Positions 15,501-22,695 are shown, counted from the first letter of the stretch. The stretch: 31,865 nucleotides of DNA from Prevotella sp. UBA4268 (GCA_002395135.1 DGWC01000075.1:1-31865), one strand, 5' to 3'. The notes: a model not told the origin generated them from the letters alone. Program-made: numbers and translations.

Positions 15501-15953
15501 CCACAGGCCTGACGAACCGTTCATGATGGTTACTGAAGAAACGGGATCGCCTTCAATCCGATAGACTGCACCGGCGGCTCCCTCTGGTCCGCTCTCTAAA
15601 ATCAGGCGACGACCGTCTAAATAATAGGCATCGGACGAAGAATGGCTTATACCGCTCACCTCTTCGTCGTGGAAAAGGTCTTTCGTTCCGCGGGTGATGC
15701 ACGACACACCCGTAAGACTACAGCCCCAACCCGCTACGCCGTTTCCTGACTGGCTGTTATAGACAATACCCAGTTGGGGAATAAGTTGAGTGTTGATGTC
15801 TGGCAGGTCGATGCTCACGGTATAGGTGGCAGCACCTGTGGGAGATACGGAAAATGCGCCTTTAGGTGTTCCCACCGGGTCGGTGTCCCCAGATGCCCAT
15901 GATACGGACATAATGGTGTTTACAAATAATATTGCGAGCAGTATGCGTTTCAT
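9531..15953 (-). CDS. Large SpvB/FG-GAP/Rhs polymorphic toxin with nuclease-like tip
   Basis: The 2140-residue protein has a signal peptide (1-20), an SpvB-like region (about 25-320; PKGAFSVSPTGAATYTVSI), seven FG-GAP-like calcium-binding loops at about 340-705 (such as DINGDGIGD and DFNGDGLPD), YD repeats from about 950, and an Rhs core ending NPLKYTDASGE (Asp1828). The order resembles the B and C subunits of Tc toxins fused in one chain. The tip (1839-2140) begins with a Gly/Ala-rich hydrophobic linker and ends in a domain with VRVDF (Asp2070) and FEVKNG (Glu2084, Lys2086), then ARPTRNQS: a PD-(D/E)xK nuclease pattern. The usual DPxG cleavage motif reads DASG. It follows the T9SS-sorted gene by 18 bases and precedes its immunity gene. 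How it leaves the cell is unknown. Confidence 0.93.
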   Translation of the reverse strand: MKRILLAILFVNTIMSVSWASGDTDPVGTPKGAFSVSPTGAATYTVSIDLPDINTQLIPQLGIVYNSQSGNGVAGWGCSLTGVSCITRGTKDLFHDEEVSGISHSSSDAYYLDGRRLILESGPEGAAGAVYRIEGDPVSSVTIMNGSSGLWFAVHTADGLDYEYGNGYNQCQRFYSHSANEHVTRSWYVNKVSNAVGDHMEYFYEHDMQSAYLSNIYYSSAAGQSASVTLTYEDRDDTQDFYFERSKGIFRKRLKNVSSSVGSSVYSSYDFGYNDTGDSSGMPYSRLTSITEKNGIGENLRPITLAWNYLPDKAQSVSTPSLTLQESTSAISYNDKYFYTGDINGDGIGDVVQISPAGDNWTYAFTYLSYRNTTGTVSYQSPRYARFPKDIVLPKLASCAQGYSVVDLDGDAKNDIFVTRINAYPNIGIYQFEIAYALGENITSSSSTLQFNYLNWNLDYSRETPLYTLTDFDNDGRTEVLYIEKSEASSNSYFFRLARWDSPYSSGFLTIPAAPQKLFSGDFNGNGLQDIIVLYSNGYTIFWNQGGTATSCPFSDSACTSDNSYYLSDYDHVYMGDFNGDGLPDFLLNNENNNICYFALNTGGGTFQRSEACQLDVVDQSTNKDDERFSFLIYDIDHDGRSDAVLVKSSYVHHGGFTSKNVYNNTAVRWFVSTGTSLQLFRTHTYTDGEDDARAYNLLLGDFTGNGEVDLMNYGYDLYTSGISVNSMSASRLATSQTVTDDTVAADDVHDMAAAGIVASEISMPDTLTLNGVNALTATGATRTFRLYRCYGMTVDKGKVDAITDGMGNRVGINYKPLTDGSVYTRGAGSTYPVADITPALHVVSSVTSSNGSVSDLTENYSYEGLKVHLQGRGLMGFAGTTVTNAALETGTESETQWDSQFFVPRKSTVTTTMGSYTSVSETTMSIASLLNGKNHFAYPSRKEDTDFDGNTTTTTYSYITNKGTLESEFTSWGTQMYRQTEYDGYQLYGGRYLPAEVTVTQKHEDDAQPYSAKTTYTYNDQGLPLTVTTLSGTDKAATTTYTYTAGGHVESQTSSWHGMSDTFSKNYLYSGGRPYQITTSPSTSTTVFDYDTFGNILSETETAGSRSLTTTYTYDGWGNPLTKTSPEGIVTTYSRGWGFNQSKKYYTEESTQGQAPVTVWYDSRGREVKTESSGLLGVAVTTTTVYDSKGQVDSRTSKEGNRTQTETFSYDSRGRVLTDYLSTGRQTSYTYGNRVVTETMAGRTYTKEYDAWGNVTESEDPVSTVRYTYNSQGKPMSVTAGTGNQGSTVTMEYDAAGNQTLLSDPDAGDQSYTYNARGQLLSQTDARGITTVNTYDALGRLSETTADGETVAYHYGTSGGTAMLLTKEERGNSYIQYGYDGYGRVTSAVRSIAGSGQYTFDYTYNSLGQLSQVSYPNGLTASYGYDSQGNRTGISVGGTQVWGVSSHSGKNTRCWFGNNDVVVEDVTRDDAGRITYKGMINSSLQTIVRPLLYTYDGQTGNITSRLGVNGSGYEYFTYDSMDRLTSVSNTAPSGQQQSMNSQIAAALGISEESVHVQDMQSLNATPDMQSIPGLQMLRAAGLQPTSASPLTVQSSIPMTITYGDNGNILSKTGIGTYSYQSQKPHAVTGVENTSSLISTATQQATYNGFGKVESITDNGYRMDFTYGPDNERWKTELYKNNVLRRTTVYAGDYEEVTTGSTSFGYCYLGDGVIALTVDGGTPYIGYAYTDNLGSILTAVSTDGTVVYNADYDAWGRQSVTSDYVGYHRGYCGHEMMPEFGLINMNGRLYDPVLGRFLSPDNYVQMPDNSQSFNRYSYCLNNPLKYTDASGELFGIDDLVAALLGGSLNVLTNIDNIHSFWQGLALFGVGAIAGEAALYSGGASVFVSAGVLSLGNDILNQGFQNGFNNLDWKQIGMNLITSEMMAVVSYGLNSLVSPQAEKLLSKIQSPVLRNMLQQSATSAFSGSAIGFMFALNDKDNDFDDALHAGWKGFLQGAEIGAISGAAAGFVEAKHNHVNPWTGKEKDSKMIPYQKGQLGVELAVENFRAQGGTGIQREVTIEVDGVRVRVDFAGYDRNGRLQLFEVKNGPYARPTRNQSIVIPKLEQGKPFVPYGRNAAYLNLKLKVPYTSDYGFNYIHYK
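10441..10918 (-). repeat. Rhs core homology block, copy in the large Rhs gene
   Basis: Partner of 6316-6793. It encodes residues 1681-1838 of the large protein. Only about eight residues differ from mini-Rhs over 158, including Asp-Ala in place of Asp-Pro at the core end. Confidence 0.85.
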
Positions 15954-15971
15954 ATTCCTTGGTCTTGTTTA

Positions 15972-16406
15972 TTATTCCTTGATAATCTTATGGCTTTTCT
16001 TCTCACCGCCATAAACGGTGCGGAGAATGTAGCAGCCAGGATGCAGGGTGCTCACGTCAAGAACGGTCTGCACCGAAGAACCCTTGCGGTATATAAGCCT
16101 CCGCCCGGACATGTCGTAGAGGCTCAGTTCGCAGGTTTTCGATGGCGTACATCCTAGAACATTCACGGTGAGGCGCGCATGAACAGGACTAGGTGAAACG
16201 GTGATGGCGGTCAGCGACGGCGACGCTTCGCGGCCGGCGGTTGCTCCTGCCGCCTTCCTTGCAGTCTTAGCCCGAGACTGTTGCTGCAAGGTCGTGCGCA
16301 GGATGCGGTTGCCGCTGGCATCGTATTCATAACATACTGTAGTCTGTGCCATGCTGCCTAAGGGCAGGGCTGATAAGAAGAGAATGAGTTTGAACAATGT
16401 TTTCAT
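15972..16406 (-). CDS. Short T9SS-sorted protein with a YD motif
   Basis: The 144-residue protein has a signal peptide (1-20, ending SMAQ), a single YD-like motif (YEYDASGNRILR, residues 26-37), a Gln/Arg/Ala-rich linker and a type A T9SS C-terminal sorting domain (68-144) with SPSPVHARLTVNV, LYDMSGRRLIYRKG and GCYILRTVYGGEKKSHKIIKE-type strands. It should therefore be exported by Sec and then by T9SS to the cell surface. The ATG at 16406 is chosen over a GTG at 16424. It lies between the DUF3244-like gene and the large Rhs gene with short gaps (42 and 18 bases), so the three are probably one operon. It has no catalytic domain; a surface tether or carrier role for the Rhs protein is an inference. 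Confidence 0.88.
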   Translation of the reverse strand: MKTLFKLILFLSALPLGSMAQTTVCYEYDASGNRILRTTLQQQSRAKTARKAAGATAGREASPSLTAITVSPSPVHARLTVNVLGCTPSKTCELSLYDMSGRRLIYRKGSSVQTVLDVSTLHPGCYILRTVYGGEKKSHKIIKE

Positions 16407-16448
16407 AGCGTAATGATTCTTCACGCGTACCTATAATATATTATTATG

Positions 16449-16805
16449 TCAGAAAAAGCCGATGAGATGATTTCCGCCATAGAGCAGTTCGATGGAATAC
16501 TTCTCCGCACATACATCTGGTGTAAGGGTGAACGAGGTAAGGCCAGACGACAAAACCGCAAAGGTGGCATAGATGACAGAGTCGTACTCATCACGTATGA
16601 CTATCTGCACCATGTCCACCACATAGGGTGTCCATACAGAAAGGGACTGAGACCCATAAAACACGCGAGGTAACACGGCAGGCGATTTGCGTGGACCCTC
16701 GTTAACAGTAGGATCTACATTCTCCATGTCAACTTCTACTTGATCTTGTGCACACAATGGCACAGACATAAAGAGAGCGAATAATAATACAAAAAATTTC
16801 TTCAT
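16449..16805 (-). CDS. DUF3244-like small secreted protein
   Basis: A 118-residue protein with a clear signal peptide (1-19, ending PLCAQ) and a single small beta-rich domain (VDMVQIVIRDEYDSVIY, then YSIELLYGGNHLIGFF). Size, layout and the closing 'Y.I.L.YGG..L.G.F' pattern fit DUF3244 proteins, which are common in Bacteroides and Prevotella and have no assigned function. It is the first gene of the Rhs operon, with a TATATTTG -7 element 28 bases upstream, and is 42 bases from the T9SS-sorted gene. The family call is from memory of the pattern. No catalytic residues are evident; it may be a structural or adhesive envelope protein. Confidence 0.7.
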   Translation of the reverse strand: MKKFFVLLFALFMSVPLCAQDQVEVDMENVDPTVNEGPRKSPAVLPRVFYGSQSLSVWTPYVVDMVQIVIRDEYDSVIYATFAVLSSGLTSFTLTPDVCAEKYSIELLYGGNHLIGFF

Positions 16806-16832
16806 GATATTTCTTTTATGTGTTCACGCCTG

Positions 16833-16840
16833 CAAATATA
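16833..16840 (-). promoter_or_regulatory. -7 promoter element of the Rhs operon
   Basis: TATATTTG on the minus strand, 28 bases before the DUF3244-like ATG. The -33 region has no clear TTTG, so activation by a regulator, possibly the adjacent TPR/HTH protein, is plausible. Confidence 0.55.
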
Positions 16841-16870
16841 AGTGGTTTCGCATGATTGACCATGAAAAAG

Positions 16871-16936
16871 AGTTGGCATTTTGTTGGTATTCCCCGTTTT
16901 GGAACACTTTTTAACATTGCCAACTAAATGCCAACT
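16871..16936 (-). terminator. Long hairpin terminator after the TPR/HTH regulator
   Basis: A 21-base arm at 16916-16936 pairs with 16871-16891 (18 of 21 positions) around a 24-base loop. On the minus strand it is followed by CTTTTTC, as in a Rho-independent terminator for the regulator gene. Each arm also repeats GTTGGCA/GTTGG internally, so an operator function upstream of the Rhs operon is a second possibility. Confidence 0.6.
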
Positions 16937-16945
16937 CGCAATTCA

Positions 16946-18589
16946 TCACAAAGAAAGAATAAAGGCATCCCAGTCCTTGGCGCTGCCTGCCCTACCCGTC
17001 TGTTTCTTGTACAGCCGTCTGCGCTGGCTCGATATTGAACTCTTGTCTACGTTAAGGATCTTGGATATCTGCATCACCGGCATGCGAAGACGTAGAAGGA
17101 AACACATGCGGTAGTCTCGTTCTGACAAATTGCACATGACTCTGAGTCGAACTGCAAAGTTGTCGCATTCTGCGTCTAACAGATTCTCCAAGGCAGCCCA
17201 ATCGTCGGACTTGAGAGGAAGGCTCTCTTCGGCATGAGCAAAGAACTTTCTGTAGAGACCGGACTGCTTCAGTCTGATTTCCTCATTCCTACGACATTCC
17301 GCAAGCATGGCATCTGTTTCTGACGTCTCTGCCGGATGATACTCATTTGACGAACCTATAGCATGCTGCCTCCTCTCGTCTGATTCTTTTAATTGTTCGG
17401 AGAGGCGTTGCATCAGTGACATTCTTTTCAGTCTCTTCCTGTATAACAGCGCAAAATATGCCATTACCATGAGAATCAGCAGACTGAAACAAAGGGCTGA
17501 AGCAACACGCTGTTTTTCTTTTCTAAGCCGGGCGTTCTCTTTCTCGCGCTGCTGATAGTTGTAAAGAGCATTCACGCGGGCCACTTCACGTGTTCGAGTG
17601 ATTTCCCTTATAGAATCATCGTAGGAAAGATAAGTCAGATAATGCTTTGCCGCCTGAGAGGCATCGCCTCTTTCAAGATAGTAGCGAGTTAGATACTTTG
17701 ATGCGCTGTCTTTTGCATAGGCATTTCCTTCTGCCTCCATCAGTCTTGCATAGTAGAACGCTGAATCTGTATGGGTTGATGCCTTATATATGCCGAACAG
17801 TGTGGAATAAACTACACTCTTGCTCAGCATAGGGATACTTTCACGTATAGGACGGACAAAGCGGAGGGAACTGTCTGGCTTCCCCATATGCTTGTATTGA
17901 TTGGCAAGTGCCAGTTCTATACTGCGCACAGCATGCTGGTCACCTGACTTTTTGGCCATAGAATAAGCACTTTTCAGGGTGTCTAAAGACTCCTGATGCT
18001 CATTTTCTGCTTCAAGGCTTATTGCCAAATCGCGCAAGGCATAGACCATATCAACCATATCGTTTCCCCGCAAGGAAGAATGATACTGTTCCCTGAACGG
18101 CTGTTGGGCTTCACTATAGAGTCCCTGATTAATAAAGATATAGCCGATGTGACTGAATATCCTGCTCCTAAGAGCCCAGTCTTCTCCTGCCGTCTCTGCC
18201 GCCTTCTGGAAATAGTCCAGCGCCTGCGGCGCATCGTGCAGTTCATAATAGGTACGGCCGGCATAGTAGTAGGCTACGGGAAGGAGGCTCTTGTCGCCGC
18301 GTCCTTCGTAATAGGCCACTATGGGGAGGATGCTGTCAGTGCAAGGCTCCAATAGGTCGGCCTTATCGGCTGCCTTGATGGTGAGCAGACGGTGGTACAT
18401 GCGCACGGCACGGCCCTCGCTCTCTATCTGAGGACGGAGGCGGTTCAGCAAGGCCACGGCACTGTCAGGGCGGACTTCAGCAAGGCTGTCGGCCATAAGC
18501 AGAGAATGCGGATAGCGGGGTTGACTGCACGAAAGGAATGCCACTGATGCGACAACAATTGCTATCAAAATGCTTACTAACTGTTTCAT
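16946..18589 (-). CDS. TPR-transmembrane-HTH regulator lipoprotein
   Basis: From the ATG at 18589 the protein has 547 residues. It opens with a lipoprotein signal (AFLSC). Residues about 30-340 are tetratricopeptide-like repeats (such as PVAYYYAGRTYYELHDAPQA), then a helical stretch NYQQREKENARLRKEK, a membrane helix at about 361-382 and a cytoplasmic tail. The tail ends in a helix-turn-helix-like segment (MPVMQISKILNVDKSSISSQ, then RRRLYKKQ, about 494-522). This is a Bacteroidetes regulator type that joins a periplasmic TPR sensor to a cytoplasmic DNA-binding end. It lies just upstream of the Rhs operon on the same strand and is separated by a terminator, so it may control that operon; this is inferred. 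A longer in-frame start (18649) would erase the signal peptide. Confidence 0.82.
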   Translation of the reverse strand: MKQLVSILIAIVVASVAFLSCSQPRYPHSLLMADSLAEVRPDSAVALLNRLRPQIESEGRAVRMYHRLLTIKAADKADLLEPCTDSILPIVAYYEGRGDKSLLPVAYYYAGRTYYELHDAPQALDYFQKAAETAGEDWALRSRIFSHIGYIFINQGLYSEAQQPFREQYHSSLRGNDMVDMVYALRDLAISLEAENEHQESLDTLKSAYSMAKKSGDQHAVRSIELALANQYKHMGKPDSSLRFVRPIRESIPMLSKSVVYSTLFGIYKASTHTDSAFYYARLMEAEGNAYAKDSASKYLTRYYLERGDASQAAKHYLTYLSYDDSIREITRTREVARVNALYNYQQREKENARLRKEKQRVASALCFSLLILMVMAYFALLYRKRLKRMSLMQRLSEQLKESDERRQHAIGSSNEYHPAETSETDAMLAECRRNEEIRLKQSGLYRKFFAHAEESLPLKSDDWAALENLLDAECDNFAVRLRVMCNLSERDYRMCFLLRLRMPVMQISKILNVDKSSISSQRRRLYKKQTGRAGSAKDWDAFILSL

Positions 18590-18597
18590 ATCGCAAT

Positions 18598-18612
18598 GTT
18601 CACTCTGTGAAC
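18598..18612. promoter_or_regulatory. Palindrome just upstream of the TPR/HTH regulator start
   Basis: GTTCAC-TCT-GTGAAC is a perfect inverted repeat nine bases before the ATG at 18589. It could be an autoregulatory operator or an RNA hairpin over the ribosome-binding region. Confidence 0.4.
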
Positions 18613-18640
18613 TACAAGAAATGACTGAAATATAAGAAAT

Positions 18641-18673
18641 GATTCCCAAAAGATGCTGAAATCTTTGGGAATC
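18641..18673 (-). terminator. Terminator of the exbB-tonB-TPR operon
   Basis: GATTCCCAAA (18641-18650) pairs with TTTGGGAATC (18664-18673). On the minus strand the hairpin is followed by ATTTCTTATATTTC. It lies 33 bases beyond the stop of the TPR protein gene. Confidence 0.6.
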
Positions 18674-18705
18674 ATTCTTAAATGATCTGCTATGCAGACA
18701 GATGA

Positions 18706-20118
18706 CTACAGGGCAAGAATCTGCTTGGCTGTTTCGTTGTCTGGCTGTATGCCCTGCAACTTAGCAGCATACTCCTTGGCCTTAGCCACATTGTCGTTCT
18801 GAATGTAGTAGACACTGAGATAGTTGTAGGCCTCTGCCAGTGTGGTGTTCTCAGCATTTGAACGCTCTGCCTTCGGCTCCAGCAACTCAATATACTTCTC
18901 ATAGTAGGGCTTGGCTGCACCCTTCTTGATGTCACCGTTGATCATGTGGTGGATGTGAGCACGCTGATAAGAAGCATAGTCCTCGTTGTTGGGCATGTCT
19001 ACTGCCATGTCGGCATAAGCCTGATCGGCCTTCAACAGAGCCTTCTCCTTTTCTGCCTGGTCGAGGCACTGCTCTGCAAGATCAAGATAGATCTTTGCCA
19101 TGGCTGTATAGTCGCTGGCCTTCTTCTTGTCCTGAGTAGCAATGAACTTCTTGAGATACTCTACGGCATTGTCATGCTCCTTCTTCTCGAGATAAGAATC
19201 AGAGATCAGTTTCAGCACATCGTTCTGTGTGTTGTCGAGTTCGTATGTCTTCTTGAAGCTCTCAATAGCCTCTGCATACTTGCCACCACCTTTGAGTGCA
19301 TGACCGTAATAGAGATAGTCGCGTCCCACGAACTTGGCACTGTCGCTCCTGTTGAAAAGGGCATCAGCAAACTGCAGAGCCTTGTCGTAGTTCTTCAAGT
19401 CGGTGTGGTTGTAGAACGACAGACGGTTCAAACCAGCACTGCGCGGATACTTGGCTGCTCCATATTCTGAAGCCTCAAGACTTGCCTCTGACTTGCCGAG
19501 GAAATAGGCTGCGAGGGCATACTCTGTGAGTTTGTCGTCTTCGAGTTTTGCCTTGTCTACCTTCTGATAGTTCTCCAAAGCCTTGGCAAACTTGTTGTTG
19601 GCATAATACATGTGGGCAATCTCAGCATCCACGGGATAGGAAGGATCGATGGAAGTGAGTTTGCGGAGCATCTCCTCAGCACCGGCAGCGTCCACCTTCT
19701 GATAAACACGTGCATACTTGATATAGCCCTGAGGGTTCTTGGGATCGAACTGTGTTGCGGTCTGATACCACATGGCAGCCTCACCGCCATCATCGTTCTG
19801 TGCAGCCATATCACCTTTCAGCAGATAGCCTGCGGCACTGTTCTTGTTTGCCTTAATAGCCATGTCTGCATACTTCAGGGCATTGGCCTGATCCTTGATG
19901 TCAAGATATGCACGACCCAGACCAGCAAGTGCCTCTGCGTTCTTCTTGTTCACCTTCAAGTATTCCTTGACAGCGTCCTTAACAGCGGCAGCGTTGCCTT
20001 TGTTGTCTACGATAACCTTTGTGATGGCATCAATCTGAGATTTAACATCCTGTGCCATTGTGTGGGCTGAGATGCCTAGCATCAAAGCACCAGCGAAGAA
20101 ATATTTGATTGCTTTCAT
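18706..20118 (-). CDS. Periplasmic TPR protein, last gene of the ExbB-TonB operon
   Basis: A 470-residue protein with a signal peptide (1-22, ending HTMAQ) followed by about ten tetratricopeptide-like helical pairs over nearly the whole length, for example AEALAGLGRAYLDIKDQANA and NPQGYIKYARVYQKVDAAGA. There is no catalytic domain; TPR proteins of this type are scaffolds for envelope complexes. It follows the PstS-like gene by 89 bases and the exbB-exbD-exbD-tonB genes, an order I recall as conserved across Bacteroidales, so it probably works with that energy-transducing complex. A hairpin terminator follows. Confidence 0.88.
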   Translation of the reverse strand: MKAIKYFFAGALMLGISAHTMAQDVKSQIDAITKVIVDNKGNAAAVKDAVKEYLKVNKKNAEALAGLGRAYLDIKDQANALKYADMAIKANKNSAAGYLLKGDMAAQNDDGGEAAMWYQTATQFDPKNPQGYIKYARVYQKVDAAGAEEMLRKLTSIDPSYPVDAEIAHMYYANNKFAKALENYQKVDKAKLEDDKLTEYALAAYFLGKSEASLEASEYGAAKYPRSAGLNRLSFYNHTDLKNYDKALQFADALFNRSDSAKFVGRDYLYYGHALKGGGKYAEAIESFKKTYELDNTQNDVLKLISDSYLEKKEHDNAVEYLKKFIATQDKKKASDYTAMAKIYLDLAEQCLDQAEKEKALLKADQAYADMAVDMPNNEDYASYQRAHIHHMINGDIKKGAAKPYYEKYIELLEPKAERSNAENTTLAEAYNYLSVYYIQNDNVAKAKEYAAKLQGIQPDNETAKQILAL

Positions 20119-20207
20119 AATTTCTTTTTTTAATGTTATACTTAAGTTATCACACTTTTGATGTGTATCCGTTCTCGGTAGTTTAAATATCTGCGATTAA
20201 AAAAAAC

Positions 20208-21173
20208 TTAAAAACCATAGTCGTGCACATTAACGTCTCGGATACTGATGTCGCCTCTTACAGGCAGCAAACCAGTCTTGAAGACCACCATCTGTCCCTT
20301 GGGTTGGGTGATGAAATTGGCAAATCCCCATGGCAGACCGTTTCTGGGGTCGTTGACTAATGCATATATCGTTCTTACGAACGGATATCTTCCGTTCAGT
20401 AACCATGCCTGGTAAGGCTTCCAACTGTTCATCTCTGTTGCGTTTTCCAGTTTGCTTACTGACATGACTGTTATGTTCTTCTTGAATGTGACATTGGTGG
20501 TATCCCGCTTGTCGTTAAGCCAGTTACTTCCAATGATGCCAATGGCGTTTGGCGTTTTCTCAACATACTCGATCACCTCCTTGCTGGTCTTGGCAGCAAA
20601 GATGTTCGGGCTGTTGATGGGTTTCCCTCCGAGAATAGAATCAACACAGTAATGTACTGTGCTTGACTGCTTGTTGTCGAAACAAACCCAGATTTCCCCG
20701 CGCTTGGACCCCGGAACGACATCGCTCCACTTGGTGGCCTCTCCGCTCAAGATTCGCTTCACGTTGGTGACAGAAATGCAGGAATCCGTATTCTGGTTGT
20801 TGCAAATCAGGGCCAGCCCGTCGTAAGCAAGAGGGAGTGAACGCGGTTGGAAACCTCTACTCTTGAGGTTGTCTAACTCTTCTTTTGTGTAATCGCGAGC
20901 AGTGATGGCCAGATACAAACTGTCGCTGAGCAACAGATTGACGGCATCAATCTCGTTGGTGTAGATGGGTGTCACCTTTGCTTTCGGATGAGAAGCCTCG
21001 AACACCTGAATCTCTTCTTCTATGATAGGGCTGAAACTCTCGTCGGAAGCAAAACTAATCTCGCCCGATGAGAATGTGTCTGTCCTACCGTTTTTCGGTT
21101 TGTCCTCACAGGATGAGAACAAACCGAAAACAATAGATAATCCTACTATACTGTAGAATAAGTTCTTATACAT
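20208..21173 (-). CDS. PstS-like substrate-binding lipoprotein
   Basis: The 321-residue protein has a lipoprotein signal (FSSC, Cys22) and a type II periplasmic binding fold of the PstS kind: GEISFASDESFSPIIEEEI, PLAYDGLALICN, VKRILSGEATKW and a C-terminal block LPWGFANFITQPKGQMVV, then KTGLLPV. PstS proteins bind phosphate in ABC import, but no pstCAB genes are nearby. Here it lies 12 bases after tonB in an Exb/TonB operon, so it may serve the TonB complex as a ligand sensor or have a structural role instead of feeding an ABC importer. Phosphate as ligand is not demonstrated. Confidence 0.85.
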   Translation of the reverse strand: MYKNLFYSIVGLSIVFGLFSSCEDKPKNGRTDTFSSGEISFASDESFSPIIEEEIQVFEASHPKAKVTPIYTNEIDAVNLLLSDSLYLAITARDYTKEELDNLKSRGFQPRSLPLAYDGLALICNNQNTDSCISVTNVKRILSGEATKWSDVVPGSKRGEIWVCFDNKQSSTVHYCVDSILGGKPINSPNIFAAKTSKEVIEYVEKTPNAIGIIGSNWLNDKRDTTNVTFKKNITVMSVSKLENATEMNSWKPYQAWLLNGRYPFVRTIYALVNDPRNGLPWGFANFITQPKGQMVVFKTGLLPVRGDISIRDVNVHDYGF

Positions 21174-21185
21174 TATCTGTAATGA

Positions 21186-22016
21186 TTACTGAAGTTTGAA
21201 TGTTACAGGAACTGTGTACTTCACACGTACAGCGGAACCGTTCTGCTTACCAGGAATCCACTTCGGCATGGCCTTCACCACGCGCTGTGCTTCCTTGTCG
21301 AGTGACGGGTCAACAGACTTTGCAACACGCACGTCGGTTACAGAACCGTCTTTCTCAACCACGAACTGAACGATTACACGACCTTGAACACCATTCTCGG
21401 CGGCAATCACAGGATACTTGATATTCTGACTCAGCCATGACATCAGAGCGCCCATACCTCCAGGGAATGAAGGCATCTGCTCAACGACGTCGAACACCTT
21501 GTTCTCCTCTTCATGCTTCGGGGGCTCCGGCTGAGCAATCTCTTCCTTAGCCTTGAGCACCTCACCGCCTACCTCATCGTTACCCTCTACAGTGAAAGCA
21601 CCGATGGTGGTATTGGTATTCTCTATCTTCTGAAGGTCAATCTGGTTGTCGTCCTTCACCTCTTCGTCTTTCTTGATGACTGGCGGGGTGAACTTGATAG
21701 AACTCTTCACCTTCTCGATAACCTTCTCCGGTTCAATCTTCACAACTTCCTTCTCTATTTTCTTGGCTTCCTTTTTCTTCTCGTTAAGAGCAGAAAGTTC
21801 GATAGCCTGCGTGTTGGCCACGGCGCGGCTTTCCTGAATCTTCTTAACGATGTTCAAGCCTAAGTACAAGAGAACACCTGCAGCAACCACTATAAGGAGG
21901 GATAAGACATTTCTCTTGGAAGTGTTCTTACGGAGCACATAGGCACCATAGTCCTGATTCCTTCCTTCGAAGACTAAATCCGCCCATTCGTTGGATACCA
22001 AATCAATCTTTGACAT
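21186..22016 (-). CDS. tonB: Energy transducer TonB
   Basis: A 276-residue TonB of the Bacteroidetes type. The N-terminal cytoplasmic motif NEWADLVFEGRNQDYGAYVL is followed by a membrane helix (about 36-57), a Lys/Glu/Pro-rich periplasmic linker (about 70-175), and a C-terminal TonB domain containing FPGGMGALMSWLSQNIKYP, GRVIVQFVVEKDGSV and PVTFKLQ at the end. It couples the proton motive force, via ExbB/ExbD, to outer membrane TonB-dependent transporters. It lies 28 bases after exbD and 12 before the PstS-like gene. Confidence 0.96.
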   Translation of the reverse strand: MSKIDLVSNEWADLVFEGRNQDYGAYVLRKNTSKRNVLSLLIVVAAGVLLYLGLNIVKKIQESRAVANTQAIELSALNEKKKEAKKIEKEVVKIEPEKVIEKVKSSIKFTPPVIKKDEEVKDDNQIDLQKIENTNTTIGAFTVEGNDEVGGEVLKAKEEIAQPEPPKHEEENKVFDVVEQMPSFPGGMGALMSWLSQNIKYPVIAAENGVQGRVIVQFVVEKDGSVTDVRVAKSVDPSLDKEAQRVVKAMPKWIPGKQNGSAVRVKYTVPVTFKLQ

Positions 22017-22044
22017 TGTTTTTCCTTTCTTTAATGATTAGTGA

Positions 22045-22692
22045 TTACTTGATACCACGCTTTTCGAGAAGTTTAAGATCATCGTCGCTGATCTTGTCGA
22101 TTACGTATGTACCAATGCTGCAAATCTGCATTTCATCCAGAGCGTCTACCATATTCTTGTATGATGATTCGTCTGTACACTTGATCACGATGGTAAGCGT
22201 AGGAACTTTCTGTCCGTCGATATCACCTTTCTTGATCTTGTTCAGTTCCTTGTCATACAGACTGTCTGGCCACTGGCTTGGGTTCTCCAGTTTCTTCTGG
22301 TCGAGTTTGGCTTTGGCAGCCATCACTTCCTGAACAGGAGTTGATCCGTCTTCAGTGACATGCTCAATGAGCACTTTGCGGATACCGTCCTTGCCCCATG
22401 TGGTCTCTTTCAGACAAGTAGGATCATCATAGTTAGGAATACCATCGATATGGTAAATCTTGTCATTACCGCATACATAGATAGTAATGGTCTGAGAAGC
22501 CTTAGACTCATTCTTCTGTTCATCTTGCAAATTCTTATCGTTACTCGGCATGGTCAGGTTCATCGTCTGCGGTTTAGCCAGAGACGTACAGAGCATGAAG
22601 AACGTGATAAGAAGCATCATCATATCCACCATCGGCGTGAAGTCGACGCGGACATTCATCTTTTTCTGCTTACTTTCTTTTTTCTTTGCCAT
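22045..22692 (-). CDS. exbD: ExbD-family biopolymer transport protein, second copy
   Basis: A 215-residue ExbD/TolR protein: short basic N-terminus, then VDFTPMVDMMMLLITFFMLC, which holds the conserved membrane-embedded Asp, and a periplasmic domain. It is longer than the usual 140 residues because of an inserted periplasmic region (about 60-160), typical of Bacteroidetes. It starts three bases after the first exbD stop, so the two are translationally linked and may form a heteromeric ExbD pair in the ExbB channel. Confidence 0.94.
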   Translation of the reverse strand: MAKKKESKQKKMNVRVDFTPMVDMMMLLITFFMLCTSLAKPQTMNLTMPSNDKNLQDEQKNESKASQTITIYVCGNDKIYHIDGIPNYDDPTCLKETTWGKDGIRKVLIEHVTEDGSTPVQEVMAAKAKLDQKKLENPSQWPDSLYDKELNKIKKGDIDGQKVPTLTIVIKCTDESSYKNMVDALDEMQICSIGTYVIDKISDDDLKLLEKRGIK

Positions 22693-22695
22693 GAC

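Noticed and set aside
3600..16850. Rhs island as an integrated phage or conjugative element
   Set aside because: I found no integrase, transposase, relaxase or attachment-site pair; the only mobile-type sequences are the short MITE-like repeats.
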